Source: Pararge aegeria | Taxonomy: Eukaryota; Arthropoda; Insecta; Lepidoptera; Nymphalidae | Assembly: GCF_905163445.1 (NCBI RefSeq) | Contig: NC_053195.1 | Coordinates: 7,616,501 to 7,680,500 of the forward strand | Length of the DNA stretch: 64,000 nt | Direction of reading: 5' to 3' | Shown here: in pieces, positions 1 to 9,965 of the stretch | Layout of the letters: each line of letters begins with the position of its first letter | Numbering within the stretch: the stretch's first letter is position 1 | Program-made: the position numbers and the translations under genes | Notes under the pieces: model-generated | Told to the model about the DNA's origin: nothing | Seen by the model: only the letters and a program-made list of their open reading frames with translations | The model's database searches: none

Positions 1-1560
1 CAGTTCTCGGATAATGGAAATATTGGTGCGAAATTCATTCCATGACACTCCAAGCATACGTCTCCAACACCACATCTCTAAAGCATCAATTTTCCTCTTC
101 TCGACCTCTCGCAAAGTCCACGTCTCCGCGGCGTATAAAAATATGGGGAAAACAAGTGTTTGTACAAGCCGGATCTTAGTGGCCTTAGTAATGTTACGGT
201 TCCTCCATATTTTTTTCAGCTTTTCCATAGTAGTTCTCGTTATTGCCATACGTCGCTTTACCTCTCCTACGCAACCACCATTGTTAGTTATTAAAGCGCC
301 AAGGTATACGTAGGATTGGACAACCTCGCAGTTCGCGATTTGAATAATTTCCGGCGAATTATTTTTGGCTCTGTCTATAACCATCATTTTGGTCTTACTG
401 CGGTTAATCATTAATCCAAAATTTTGCGAAGTAACTGCTCCATATGACAGGCAGTGGTTGCGAACAATGTGGTGTCGTCTGCATAGCGTAAATTGGAAAT
501 CTTGTACCCGCCAAAAGTAACGCCGTCCGTCCAATCTTCAAGTGTGATTCGCATGATAAGTTCAGTGTAAGTATTAAACAAGAGCGGTGAAACTATGCAT
601 CCTTGGCGTACTCCCGCGCTGAGATGGAAAGTTTCTGATAAAACGCCATCCGTGCGAACAGATGCAGTTCCGTTGTCGTATAGACGTCTGAGAAGATGAA
701 CCAAATGTTTCGGCGTACCCATGCTTAGCAAAACATTCCACAGCTTGGACCATTTTACCGAGTCAAATGCCTTTGAAAAGTCCACAAAGCAAATATAAGT
801 TGGCTTGTTAAACTCTCGGGCTTTTTCTATAACCTGGCGTACGATCAGGATCTGCTCACGAGTACCCCTACCTTTTACAAAACCAGCTTGTTCAGGTGCA
901 ATCTCTTTGGACAAAAAAGTCTTCAGTCGTTCATTGAGAATGTGTAAAAAGACTTTGCTAGCATGAGATATAAGTGCTATGAGGCGGTAGTTGCTACACT
1001 TTTTTGTTGAACCTTTCTTATGCAATGGAATAAAAACGGTATGTCCCCATTCTGCCGGCCATATTCCCGTATGCCATATCCTATTGCATATAGTATGGAA
1101 AATATTGACACCTATATCACCTAAAGCTCGTATTGTTTCTATTCGTATTGAATCTCTCCCTGTGGCTTTTCCATTCTTGAGGTGCATAATGGCGGCCTTG
1201 ACTTCTGATTTAAGAATTTCTGGTTCTTGGTTCTCAGATCCAGGTTCAGTATCAGGAAACTTGTCTGACTGAATGTCTTGGAACAAAGACTGGCAGTAAC
1301 TTTTCCAAACCTTACTTACAAGGTCTAGTTCAGTAACTACTCTACCATTACTGTCTTCAACAGCCCAGGTTCTGGAGGAGAGTGTTTTTGTAATGGACCG
1401 AATTTTATGGTAGAGATCTCTAGACTCATGTCGGTTTGCATGAGTATCGATTTCTCTGCATATTTTGCAAAGATACGCATTATGATCTCACCGGCATCCT
1501 GCTTGAATTTGCGCCGAAAGTCTGTTTAACTCACTTACCTCCGCCCCTGTCGCCCAAAAT
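1..1560 (-). pseudogene. RTE-like LINE reverse transcriptase, broken, 3' end off the window
   Basis: Non-LTR retrotransposon polymerase reading right to left. The longest open piece (411-1286, 291 residues) carries the RT core: a fingers motif IPLHKKG near residue 86, motif A CFVDFSKAFD (166-175), motif B GVRQGCIVSPLLF (225-237) and motif C YADDT (268-272). The same frame continues upstream past 1286 to about 1545 (residues such as RTWAVEDSNGRVV and WATGAEVSELNRL). An in-frame TGA near 1492 breaks it. Near 415-425 a frameshift moves the frame. The thumb and C-terminal region then reads on to position 1 (FGLMINRSKTKMM, YVYLGALI, MWCWRRMLGVSW). It resembles the lepidopteran proteins annotated as endonuclease-reverse transcriptase. 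No endonuclease domain is visible, so the copy is 5' truncated. RTE-like placement is from memory of the family; RT identity is certain. Confidence 0.93.
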
Positions 1561-1890
1561 TCATTTTCTTAGCCTGGTACAAAATATGTCGACAAGTTCC
1601 TAAGAAATATTGCATTTAAACTAAAATACAAACGTACAGGAGAAACAAAGCACCTTCCTTTTTTAAGTCGGTTAACAAACAGTCAACGTAAGCTACGCCG
1701 TAGCTCGTAGCACGTAGATAAACATTCAATGAGGTAATCCGTACAATCTGCCGCCCTATCGGTTAATTACTTATGTAAACCGCCCGCCCTTGCCGTCTGT
1801 GGACACTAAGTTATTTGGCAACAAACATTCATGAGATGTTTGTGGCTATATTAGTGTAAGTTACACACCGTTCAATCAGGATATTGAGTA
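1561..1890. other. no feature seen
   Basis: Unannotated DNA between the RT relic and the family C repeat. No open frame of interest, tRNA-like box or strong inverted repeat was seen. Confidence 0.4.
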
Positions 1891-1949
1891 ATTAATATTG
1901 TTGGTTTCCTGTGAGCTTTATATCAAACTTTGTCTGACATATCCATATA

Positions 1950-2125
1950 TTATATGGGGGCATGAGGCTTAACACCTTTGCCTGAGGTTGATGGACACAT
2001 AGTGGCACGTTGCAAACTCTGCATGCATCTTCTTGCATGCTCTGCGAAGCGTTGCTCTGTTTATAGGCGATTGTTTGCCACTCACCAGAAGGTGTACCCA
2101 GTGGCGGTACTACCATAGAAGCTGA
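1950..2125 (-). repeat. repeat family C, copy 1
   Basis: Reverse-strand copy of a repeat whose sense strand reads like TGTGYCCATCAACCTGAGGC followed by GGTGTTAAGCCT. The same block is found at 2690, 12430, 41396 and (reverse) 61508. The right part, TTGCTCTGTTTATNGGCGAT, is shared with the 61.5 kb copy. Class unknown; it is probably a retroelement tail. Confidence 0.6.
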
Positions 2126-2237
2126 AAAGCTTTAATTATCAATCGAAATTTCTAATCACAATTCGCGTGTGGATCATAATCGTAGGGTTTTCAAAGATGA
2201 GTTTATTTTTGTCATATGGCACAACAACAACCGTATA

Positions 2238-2580
2238 CCTTTTTTTTATAATATTAATAGCGGTCAAACGAGCAAGTGAGTCACCTGATGGTAAGTGATC
2301 ATCGCCGCCCATAAACATCTGCAGCACCAGAAGAGCCACCGATGCGTTGCCGGCTCTTAAGGAATTTGTTTATCCGCCCCTTGAATAACCCTAGATTGAA
2401 TTTTTGAGGAAACACATCAGATGGGGGATTGTTCCACGGTTTGCAAGTGCGCGGTAGAAATGATCTGGTATTTCGAACAGTAGAAGAATACCAGGCATCC
2501 AGATGATGAGGGTGGAATTTATTTCTACGACGTGAGGTACCGTCAGAGAACAGGGAAACGAATATAGGCCATACGATGAG
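2238..2580 (-). pseudogene. Jockey-like LINE, C-terminus and 3' UTR
   Basis: On the minus strand an open frame runs from about 2578 to a TGA at 2299-2301. It encodes the C-terminus of a Jockey-type ORF2: residues resembling HPHHLDAWYSSTVR, then FLPRTCKPWNN, then FNLGLFKGRINKFLKSRQR and GGSSGAADVYGRR. About 50 nt of 3' UTR with the motif CACTTACCATCAGGTGA precede a short A-tail (T run at 2240-2247). The copy is strongly 5' truncated with no RT core. A sister copy is at 60532-61045. Jockey-type assignment rests on the conserved C-terminal block. Confidence 0.85.
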
Positions 2581-2689
2581 TCAAATTAGTCCCATATGTA
2601 GCTGCGCTTGCTCTACTTCAAGACCCTAGGAACGCCTCTGGGTGTACCTTTGGTCTGTCAATTACAAATATAACTACTTGTCCTACAAA

Positions 2690-2745
2690 ATGCTGCCCTG
2701 TGTCCATCAAAATGAGGCAAAGGTGTTAAGCCTGTGTTGTGCTCG
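2690..2745 (+). repeat. repeat family C fragment
   Basis: Short forward fragment with CTGTGTCCATCAAAATGAGG and GGTGTTAAGCCT, matching the copies at 12430 and 41396. Confidence 0.5.
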
Positions 2746-2854
2746 CAATTCTTGTAAATGTTTTAAAATGTTTCCAAAACAACAAGCGAATGAATGCACT
2801 GGAATTTTCTTTACAGCACAAATCATTTAGATCAAAACCATAATTATTAGAAAC

Positions 2855-2989
2855 CTTGTAGTTTAGTTTTATAAATTTAAAATGCATATAAAAATTTTCG
2901 GAACCGACAGGATTTGAACCTGCGACTCTCGGGCAATCGCGGCCTGAGCGCTTTTACCAATTACGCCCTCCTACTTGTAGTTTAGTTTT
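2855..2989 (-). mobile_element. 103-bp tRNA-derived SINE with 16-bp TSDs
   Basis: Sense is the minus strand. The element (2871-2973) has a tRNA-like head with an A-box region GCGTAATTGGTAAAAGCGC, a perfect pol III B box GGTTCAAATCC and the end TGTCGGTTCCG, followed by only about 28 nt of AT-rich tail. Perfect 16-nt direct repeats CTTGTAGTTTAGTTTT flank it at 2855-2870 and 2974-2989. TSDs of this length fit LINE-driven target-primed insertion. The head is not a working tRNA: its 5' strand cannot pair with the 3' acceptor strand CGGTTCC. Confidence 0.88.
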
Positions 2990-3985
2990 CGGTTTTTTAT
3001 TTTACTAGATTTGCTCAATACGATTTTCAAAACTGTCTTATAGTTCCAGAGATTAGCACGCTCTTTATCTTATACCATCGCCCGTGACTTTGTTTACAAA
3101 ATCCCACTAGAACCTCTTATTTTTCCGGTGTAAAATGGTTCATATTGCCGTCTTAGGATGCAAATTTGCACCAAGATACTCGTATGTAAAGCGGTCAAAC
3201 CAACTATAGTTAATAAATGCTATTTTTTTATTGCGCGAAAACCAGCAGCTTTTCTGGTAAAAAAAAATATCCATTCGCTTGCATCGTGTATTTGGATATA
3301 CATACATGATATACTACATACTGCTTCATTCATCAATACACACTTTCGCATTTTTTATATTATTATGTTTTTTTTATTCCTATAAAAAATAGCCCTCGAT
3401 TGCATCTGATTTGATAGTACGGTAAGATTCAGTTTTAGATGGTAGCGTGCTTAATTGTTAGGGGGATGGCACTTGGCAGTTGTATTAACCTATACCAGTT
3501 ATATTAACCGCTACCGATGCATATCTCTAACCGGTATCGTAATGAAATATTAAACTGCTTGTCGACACGTCTTTGTCGTTGGAGTGGTAGCTAACCACAG
3601 AGCCAGCCAGCCAGAGCCATATATATAAACAAAAAATAGGTCCAAAAATCAACAAGTACGAGTTGTGGAACTAATTTACGAAGAAGGTTATAAAAAAAAC
3701 ATGATTAGGTCATTATTCGCAAGTGTTGTGGAAAGTGCCTTCGTTTCCCACCGCAGCGCAGGTCGTTAAGCCCCGAGCCAGATGTTAAAGGGTGACACGA
3801 GAATTACACGAAACCCTATCATTTTAACACTATTATGTGACAAAGAACATCATTTCAAGAGCCTAATTATTTAAAAATTACTCGTGACTGTTCCTAAAGA
3901 CAGCTTTCGTTGTATTAAAAAATAAATAAATTTAATTCATCTGTTAAAAGTGTTCCTTTTCGAGTTCTAGATCGATGAAATACAT
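2990..3985. other. mostly featureless AT-rich DNA
   Basis: No gene is seen. At 3083-3105 a relic (GCCCGTGACTTTGTTTAC) recalls the start of repeat R. AGCC repeats lie near 3602-3616. Short open frames here look like chance. Confidence 0.4.
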
Positions 3986-3987
3986 TG

Positions 3988-4215
3988 ATCATCATATTAA
4001 CCCATTACCGGCCCACTACAGGGCACGGATCTCCTCCCACAATGAGAAGGGGTTAAAGCCGCAGTCCACCACCCTAGACCAGTGTGGATTGGTGGGCGCC
4101 ACAAACCTTTGAGAACATTATAATGTTCTCAAAGGTCGTCTCATGCAGGTGTCCTCACGATGTTTCCCTTCACCGTTGAAGCAAGTGATATTTTAATCGC
4201 TTTAAACGATTCAGA
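3988..4215 (-). mobile_element. SINE M body fragment with palindrome
   Basis: Minus-sense copy of the family M body. On the plus strand it begins with the reversed ATG-type tail, then ACCCATTACCGGCCCACTAC, the CTCCTCCCACAATGAGAAGG block, and ends near the CCTCACGATGTTTCCCTTCA block. The head is absent. Between 4105 and 4136 the normal body has been replaced by a perfect palindrome, annotated separately. Confidence 0.8.
4105..4136. repeat. perfect 32-bp palindrome
   Basis: ACCTTTGAGAACATTA followed immediately by its exact reverse complement, with no spacer. Other family M copies (for example 42850-42890) continue from GAGATCATTATGTAG into AATTCTCAGGCATGC without an inverted copy, so the palindrome arose inside this copy. 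Confidence 0.95.
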
Positions 4216-4251
4216 AGCCGATGTTCCAACCACCAGGACATCACCGCTCCG

Positions 4252-4385
4252 TAGAATAGAATAGAAAAAAAAAACGCAAAAAGAAAAAACAGAAAGAAAA
4301 CAGTAATAATATTTAGTGCTATGCTGCAAAGGCATATCATAAATAAAGGCAACCCGAGCTTGCGAAGCCGATATAAAGACATAAG
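4252..4385 (-). repeat. LINE 3' tail with GAATA-type microsatellite
   Basis: Matches 16985-17160: GAATAGAATAGAA, A-rich stretch, ACAGTAATAATATTTAGTGCT, GCAAAGGC and CGAAGCCGATA in the same order. On the minus strand this is a LINE-type 3' UTR ending in TTCTATTC repeats. No coding part remains. Confidence 0.6.
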
Positions 4386-4807
4386 AGCATACTATACTAT
4401 ATTTACGTACTAACTACAAAAATTCACATATAAACGTATATAGAATAGATATTTATGATCAATATATGCTATCATATTATTAGTTACGTAAAAAAAAGGT
4501 TAAACATCGAAGTGTGGAGCATCGCAAGGTCGCCTGTCTGACGGTAGCCTGCCACATGGCAATTTTGGAGACAGTACACATGGAGAGTTCTAGTCTAACC
4601 TTTTGTGATAGAGAAACTAAAGGGTCTGCACTGCTTTGTTGTTAATATCTCACCTAAATTTATGAAAAGCCTAGGTTTTTGGTTTCCAATATGCACCATA
4701 ATGATGGTATAAAATTTCATCTAACACGCTACCCAATCTTAAGGTTGTATCATTACTTACCGAAGCGAAACGTATAAGTAGATGTCAATTATACATTTCA
4801 TTATAAT
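4386..4807. other. no feature seen
   Basis: AT-rich sequence without a recognised gene, repeat head or strong secondary structure. Confidence 0.4.
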
Positions 4808-4960
4808 ACTAGCTGTTGCCCGCGACTTTGTCCGCAATGAATGCTACATTTTCCCCAAAAAATAAAAAAAAACCCGGGACGCAGCTTCAGAAAACTGCAG
4901 ACAAACCAATCAACTAAACTTCCAAATCGGTTTTATAGTTAGTATGTTACCAGGTCACAA
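4808..4960 (+). repeat. repeat R, partial copy
   Basis: Begins CTAGCTGTTGCCCGCGACTT and keeps CAAATCGGTTTTATAG, matching the start and the AAATCGGTTAAGCAGTTTAG region of the complete copy at 55680-55980. The 3' part is missing or diverged. This is a widespread lepidopteran repeat type; I cannot name its class with certainty. Confidence 0.65.
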
Positions 4961-5604
4961 ACAGAACTAAATATACACTCACATTATTAATATTACGTAC
5001 CTACATCTGATTTATAAAAGCAAAGTTTAAAAAATACTGTTGAAAAGGCACTTAATTTTATATCGATACTAATACATTTTTAAGCAATATTACAAAGGTT
5101 GCTTACTCTGTAATATTAGTACTCATACGTGCTTATAGAAAACCATTGCACGCCGTGTGAACCAACACGTGCTAGGCGTGTACAAAGAGAGTAACGTGTC
5201 AATTATATCTACTTGCCTTTTTTCCCTCAGTAACGAAGCGTAATGCAATTATTCGTAATAACAGGATGAATGCGACAGTACAGGCGTCCGAATGGTGTAA
5301 AACCCACCGATATTCCAAGCTTTGTTTATATGACAATAAGAACTTCCAATCCATCGGAGGAAATGATGCCCAGTATACAAGTCCGTCGTGCGGTAATCAC
5401 TCAGACAATTAAAATGTCATTACCTCACCAGTTTTTACACCTAACCGAGCTCCTTTAATTATGTCGGAATAAAAACCGAGTAAAAAGACTTTGAAAATTA
5501 ATGTGGCCTTGGAGTGAGTTGAAAAAATCACGCTCCGAAATAAGCCTGCGTGACCGACACTTATTTGGATCCGAGACTAACTTCGGTCTATAATTTAAAA
5601 TTGT
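4961..5604. other. no gene seen
   Basis: Unique-looking sequence up to the poly-T of the next LINE. Open frames of 60-70 codons on both strands show no recognisable domain. Confidence 0.4.
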
Positions 5605-5607
5605 TCC

Positions 5608-6815
5608 TTTTTTTTTTTTTTTTTTTAAAGTATATAGACAAGTGCTTGACTGCAATCACACCTGATGGTAAATGATGATGCAGCCTAAGATGAAGCGCGC
5701 TTGCCTAGAAGATGCCTATTCACTCTTGATTTGAAGGTACCCAGATTATAGGTATCAGGGAAGACGGAAGATGGGAGGGCATTCCAGGCCTTTGCGGTGC
5801 GGATCAGAAAGGAAGAAGCAAAACGCTTCGTACGTGTTGATGGTATTTCAACCACGTAACGGTGCAGATTCTTTCGGTGCCTCGCAGTTCGATGGTAGAA
5901 AGGAGATGGTTTGACCAAATCGAATAGCTCCTGAGCACACTCTCCGAAATGTATCTTGTAGAAAACAGCCAGACAAGCAACCTTGCGCCGGTGTTCAAGG
6001 CTTTGAAGTCTACTGACTACAAGGTCGTTGCCAATGAGTCTCCTAGCACGACGATCCACCGAATCCAAAGCATCGAGCTGGTACTTGGCAGAGCCATCCC
6101 ATAAATGGCTGCAGTACTCCATGCACGACCGAACCTGAGCTTGGTACAGGGTTAGAAGCTGTTCTGGCGTGAAGTAGCGCTTAACTTTGTTGAGGATGCC
6201 AAGTTTTTTGCCAGCAGTTTTAGCTTTGGACTCGATGCATTGTCCAAAGCTTAGATTGGACGAAATGCTGATACCTAGGAGCTCAATACTATTCGTGATT
6301 GGCACAGATACATTTCGGAAAGTCGGAGTTAGGGGGAACGGACTCCGTTTGGCGGAAAACAAACACGCTTGGGTTTTGGAAGCATTAAACTGTACCAGAT
6401 TAGTGTCACCCCAATCGGACACCTCGCTTAAGGCCAGATTAACGCGTTCCACCAAGGCCTCTCTGAGCACAAGAGTTTCGTCTCCACTAGCTCGTGGACT
6501 GGACATGTATCTAGCCGTCACAGTGCTGTCATCTGCATACCCAAAGATGCCGGGTTTTAACAGATCATTTATATGCAGCAGGAAGAGCGTAGCGGAAAGA
6601 ACCGATCCCTGAGGGACACCAGCGTTGATGGCCATTAGGTCAGACGAGGACCCATCGACGACAACCCGAAAAAATCGTCCACTCAAGAAATCAGCGATCC
6701 AGTTGCAAAAACTAATGGGTAACCCGTAGGCTGGAAGCTTGTGCAGAAGACTTTCATGCCAGACACGATCAAAAGCTTTCGATACATCGAGTGAAACGGC
6801 GAGCGCTATTATTCC
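5608..6815 (-). mobile_element. 5'-truncated Jockey-superfamily LINE
   Basis: Sense is the minus strand. The element runs from within RT motif A (about 6815) through the end of ORF2 (stop TAG at 5685-5687), a roughly 60-nt 3' UTR and a 19-nt A-tail (T run 5608-5626). The 3' UTR contains a segment shared with SINE family T. The long undamaged frame suggests a fairly recent insertion, but without an endonuclease or most of RT it cannot move itself. I could not identify TSDs. Confidence 0.88.
5685..6815 (-). CDS. LINE ORF2 fragment: reverse transcriptase, C-terminal part
   Basis: The frame is open from about 6815 down to the TAG at 5685. Reading in from the 5' edge gives motif A VSLDVSKAFDRVWHESL. 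The piece from 6686 (333 residues, opening at a TTG within the motif FLSGRFF, so not a true start) holds motif B GVPQGSVLS (residues 23-31), the catalytic GYADDST (49-55), the template-grip region FNASKTQACLF and ELLGISI (135-141). It continues into the Jockey-type C-terminus YCSHLWDG, YHRTARHRKNLHRY, TAKAWNALPSSVFP and NLGTFKSRVNRHLLG. In an intact element this protein copies element RNA at a nicked target. The N-terminal endonuclease and RT fingers are missing. Clade within the Jockey/CR1 group is uncertain. Confidence 0.9.
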   Translation of the reverse strand, partial: GIIALAVSLDVSKAFDRVWHESLLHKLPAYGLPISFCNWIADFLSGRFFRVVVDGSSSDLMAINAGVPQGSVLSATLFLLHINDLLKPGIFGYADDSTVTARYMSSPRASGDETLVLREALVERVNLALSEVSDWGDTNLVQFNASKTQACLFSAKRSPFPLTPTFRNVSVPITNSIELLGISISSNLSFGQCIESKAKTAGKKLGILNKVKRYFTPEQLLTLYQAQVRSCMEYCSHLWDGSAKYQLDALDSVDRRARRLIGNDLVVSRLQSLEHRRKVACLAVFYKIHFGECAQELFDLVKPSPFYHRTARHRKNLHRYVVEIPSTRTKRFASSFLIRTAKAWNALPSSVFPDTYNLGTFKSRVNRHLLGKRASS

Positions 6816-9800
6816 TGCTTATTATTCTTTGACAGTTTTGGCAGACCACCAGTATTTACACGAAAGCATTCCGTAAGTTGACCTTCACAACTCATTGAGC
6901 ATTTACGAATATCCCTAGATTTCGAAGCATTGTATATATTTTTCAACAGATAGTCTATATCTTTATAACATTATAAAGAGGAAATATTGCTCTATTTATT
7001 TGTTTGTACCGAATGGGCTCCGAAAGAGCTTATTGATTTTAAATATTTCTTTATTAAAAGAAAGCTTTACTATCTCGAAGTAACATAGGCAGTAGATAAC
7101 ATATTTATTTCAAATCCTCCTTTCTTATGAAAATTGAAATAGTGTAACCTAAAGAAGCAAAATTTTGCCGATAAAATTCGTTACTTGGCGTTCGCCGAGA
7201 AATCTATTGATGATACAGTACACGGTAATGTACACGATTAAAGTAGGTAGGTACTCATTTTTATCAACAAAAAAGACGCCAAAGAATACTATCATAGTTA
7301 AGTCACAATATCAGCTTTTGTGTTAAAAAAAATTTTTATGACGCCCCGGTAGAAACAAAAGTGGGTTAAATTAGTAGTGGAGTATTAATTCTTATTCAAT
7401 TAAATACTTTTATCACCAACGGAATTTATATAGAAGTAAAATACTTTTTTTAAATTCAAATCGGCCATTAAATTTAGAAGTTATTGGAAGTTTAAAAATT
7501 TAAAAATTATACCGAAACTAAACAGTTCTTTCAAGAGATACAATTAATCGAAAAAGTTATTTTTAGAAACTACAAGAATATTAAACTGTAAAAATATCTG
7601 TAGAACTACACTTAAATTCCATTAAACAAAAATAAACACGTATGAAGTCGCGGGCAATAGCTAGCTATTGTAACACTAATGTACTTACTCAAATAAAAGA
7701 TAAGGATATGTGTAATAAGAAAAGATAAGAAAGTATTCTAAACTAACTTGAGTTATCTACATTGAAGAAGCGTTGTCTGTCTAAGCTTTATATCACTGTG
7801 ACCAATGGTAAAGGAATCCTGAACCCAGCAAGAGGATGTTAATTAAACATAATGATTATGAAAATAAACGTACGTTAATAACATTTTTTATCGATATGTA
7901 ACTACTTGAATAGATAATTAATTCTTTAAATAGGAACTACCACGGACCGTACCATTTGTTTACCGTCTTGGAATTATTTATCTACTAGCAAAAAACTTAA
8001 ACCATCGGTACTCCCCCGAGACCTTTAAGATTAAATATGATTAAGGATTGACATTTTAATTGGCATAGATAATAGTATGTAGAGGCATAAGGTCAAATTC
8101 AAAGACTATCCACGCAACGCTTCATAAAACTACCATCACGAAAACTCAACTTTATTTTTCGTGCATAAACTAAATATGTTTTAAATCTACGAAACCTGTA
8201 TTTTCATACTTTGATACCTAATTAAAAATATCTCGATTAACGTATTTTTGGATCAATGTTAGCCATGTTGAATTTTTCCAGTTTTAAATCGTATGAAATA
8301 TTAAGACAAAATAATTATGCGAAAACTGGATAATATGGAAGAGTATTACTGGTACACACAGATATACATATACTTCAAACTGAAACCCTTCCGGTGCCTG
8401 GATTCAAATGATTTTGACTTTGTTTTATGCGTAGGCACGACAGAAAATTATAAACGATCTGTAAATTGCTCACATAAAAAAACAAAACAATGCATTAAAT
8501 TTCGTCATGTAAAAAGTTAACCAACTGTAATATCTATCTAACACCTAATTATTATTAAAAATACAGCTACGTATCAAAAAACTATTGACAAACAAAAAGC
8601 ACAGAACGGTACAGGTCTATTGTCAGCAAAAAAGAAATTTAATCATGAGAAACAATAATAGCGTCTCAGAAATTAGTCCGGTGTAACTACGGGAGCCACG
8701 CAACTTAAGTTCGGTTGTTACTTTTTGAATACCTTTACACCAATCATCTATTACGAAATGAGTTTTATGTTTAACATCATAGAGTATGAATTCAAGAAGC
8801 ACATCGTTATGATTTCACTATTGTTAAGGCTGTATGACTATCAATTATGCCCATAGTGTATGAGAGAGTGGTTCGGGATTGAACAGTAGCTTTGGTTCGG
8901 TCACTCCGATTGAAAATTAAAGAACTGATATAATTTGAGATCGAGTAGTGATGTGAAAGCGTGAATTGTAACGTCAAAACAAAATTGTAATTGATTTTCT
9001 AATAGATTGTCTAGATCGTGAATCGGCACTATTAAATATTTGTATGGAGCTGTTGTTTTTTTGTTGATATCATTCGATATTTTTCTAGATGAACTGCGAG
9101 TCTATTGTTGTTAAACTGAACTCGTTATTTTACTTGTTATTAGAATACGCTTTGCGTCGCCTTGTTTTGCCATTGAAATGTCATAGTTTTGGTTTTTTAA
9201 CAACGACGAATTTGTGAATGGAAGAATATCAAGTGTTATGACATAAAGTAAGTTGGATTGGACATTTTTTATTATTTAAGCTTTGGTATCTTTTATAAAG
9301 TGAAAGTAAACATTCCTTATATGGGGCTTCTTTTTTTTCGTTATTAATAATAAATAATTATTTCCCAACATAATTAATATAAATATTTTTAGTATTTTTT
9401 AAGAATAAGTTTTATAAGCGCTATTAATTTTTGAATTTTTAATGACATTGCGGTTATAGCATGTTATATGATAGGATGTTGATTATAAGAAGACTTTCGT
9501 ATTTATACTCTCACTCTATAATTTATTTACACACATTTTTACGGTAATTTTTTGTATTTTTTTATTTTGAAATACAATTAAAATATAATATTTTCAAACT
9601 AATTTTAAGTAAATAATTTCAGATTAATAACTTCACTGCATGCTTTTTTCTAACTTGTCTAATAATTTAAACAATCTTTTTAGTGTAAAGTATGTTTAAA
9701 AAATTTACTTTACACAAAAAGTAACAAAAAGATTTTTTACATTATAAAACTAGCGATAAAAAAATTGCTTTACTTAATGTCCGAGTTACTGGACGATTTT
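6816..9800. other. long AT-rich stretch, no gene identified
   Basis: Nothing coding is recognised. At 7645-7668 the plus strand reads AAGTCGCGGGCAATAGCTAG, a reversed start of repeat R. At 9247-9252 a splice-donor-like AA/GTAAGT follows a moderately GC-balanced stretch (9140-9245). I see no matching acceptor or frame, so I do not call an exon. Confidence 0.35.
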
Positions 9801-9839
9801 ACAATGATCTACAATTTGAATACGGTCACAACACTACAG

Positions 9840-9965
9840 CTGACATTAACACGTCACTCGCGGAGATGATAATGGCCGCCGTGCCCCAGTTAATTGCTTT
9901 AATAACTTCCTGTGTCAAAATAACAAAGAGCCGTGCGGTAATAATGAGCACCGGTAGCTTGACTG
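9840..9965. promoter_or_regulatory. possible conserved noncoding element
   Basis: A GC-richer island in very AT-rich surroundings, with clustered TAAT-type cores (GATAATGG, GTTAATTGC, TTTAATAAC, GGTAATAATG) and no repeat-family match. It resembles homeodomain-type enhancer composition, but this is composition only, without cross-species support. Confidence 0.25.

Noticed and set aside
14..313. 99-codon plus-strand frame as a gene
   Set aside because: It is antisense to the RT C-terminus, which reads coherently on the minus strand.
991..1272. 93-codon plus-strand frame
   Set aside because: Antisense shadow of the RT core region.
2871..2973. Functional tRNA gene on the minus strand
   Set aside because: The B box is perfect, but the 5' strand cannot form an acceptor stem with the 3' strand, the anticodon loop lacks the expected T33, and 16-bp TSDs show retroposition.
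6187..6612. 141-codon plus-strand frame
   Set aside because: Antisense shadow of the Jockey-type ORF2, whose minus-strand motifs are unmistakable.
9140..9252. 5' exon ending at a GTAAGT donor
   Set aside because: The donor-like hexamer alone is weak evidence. No partner acceptor, frame or promoter motif could be tied to it.
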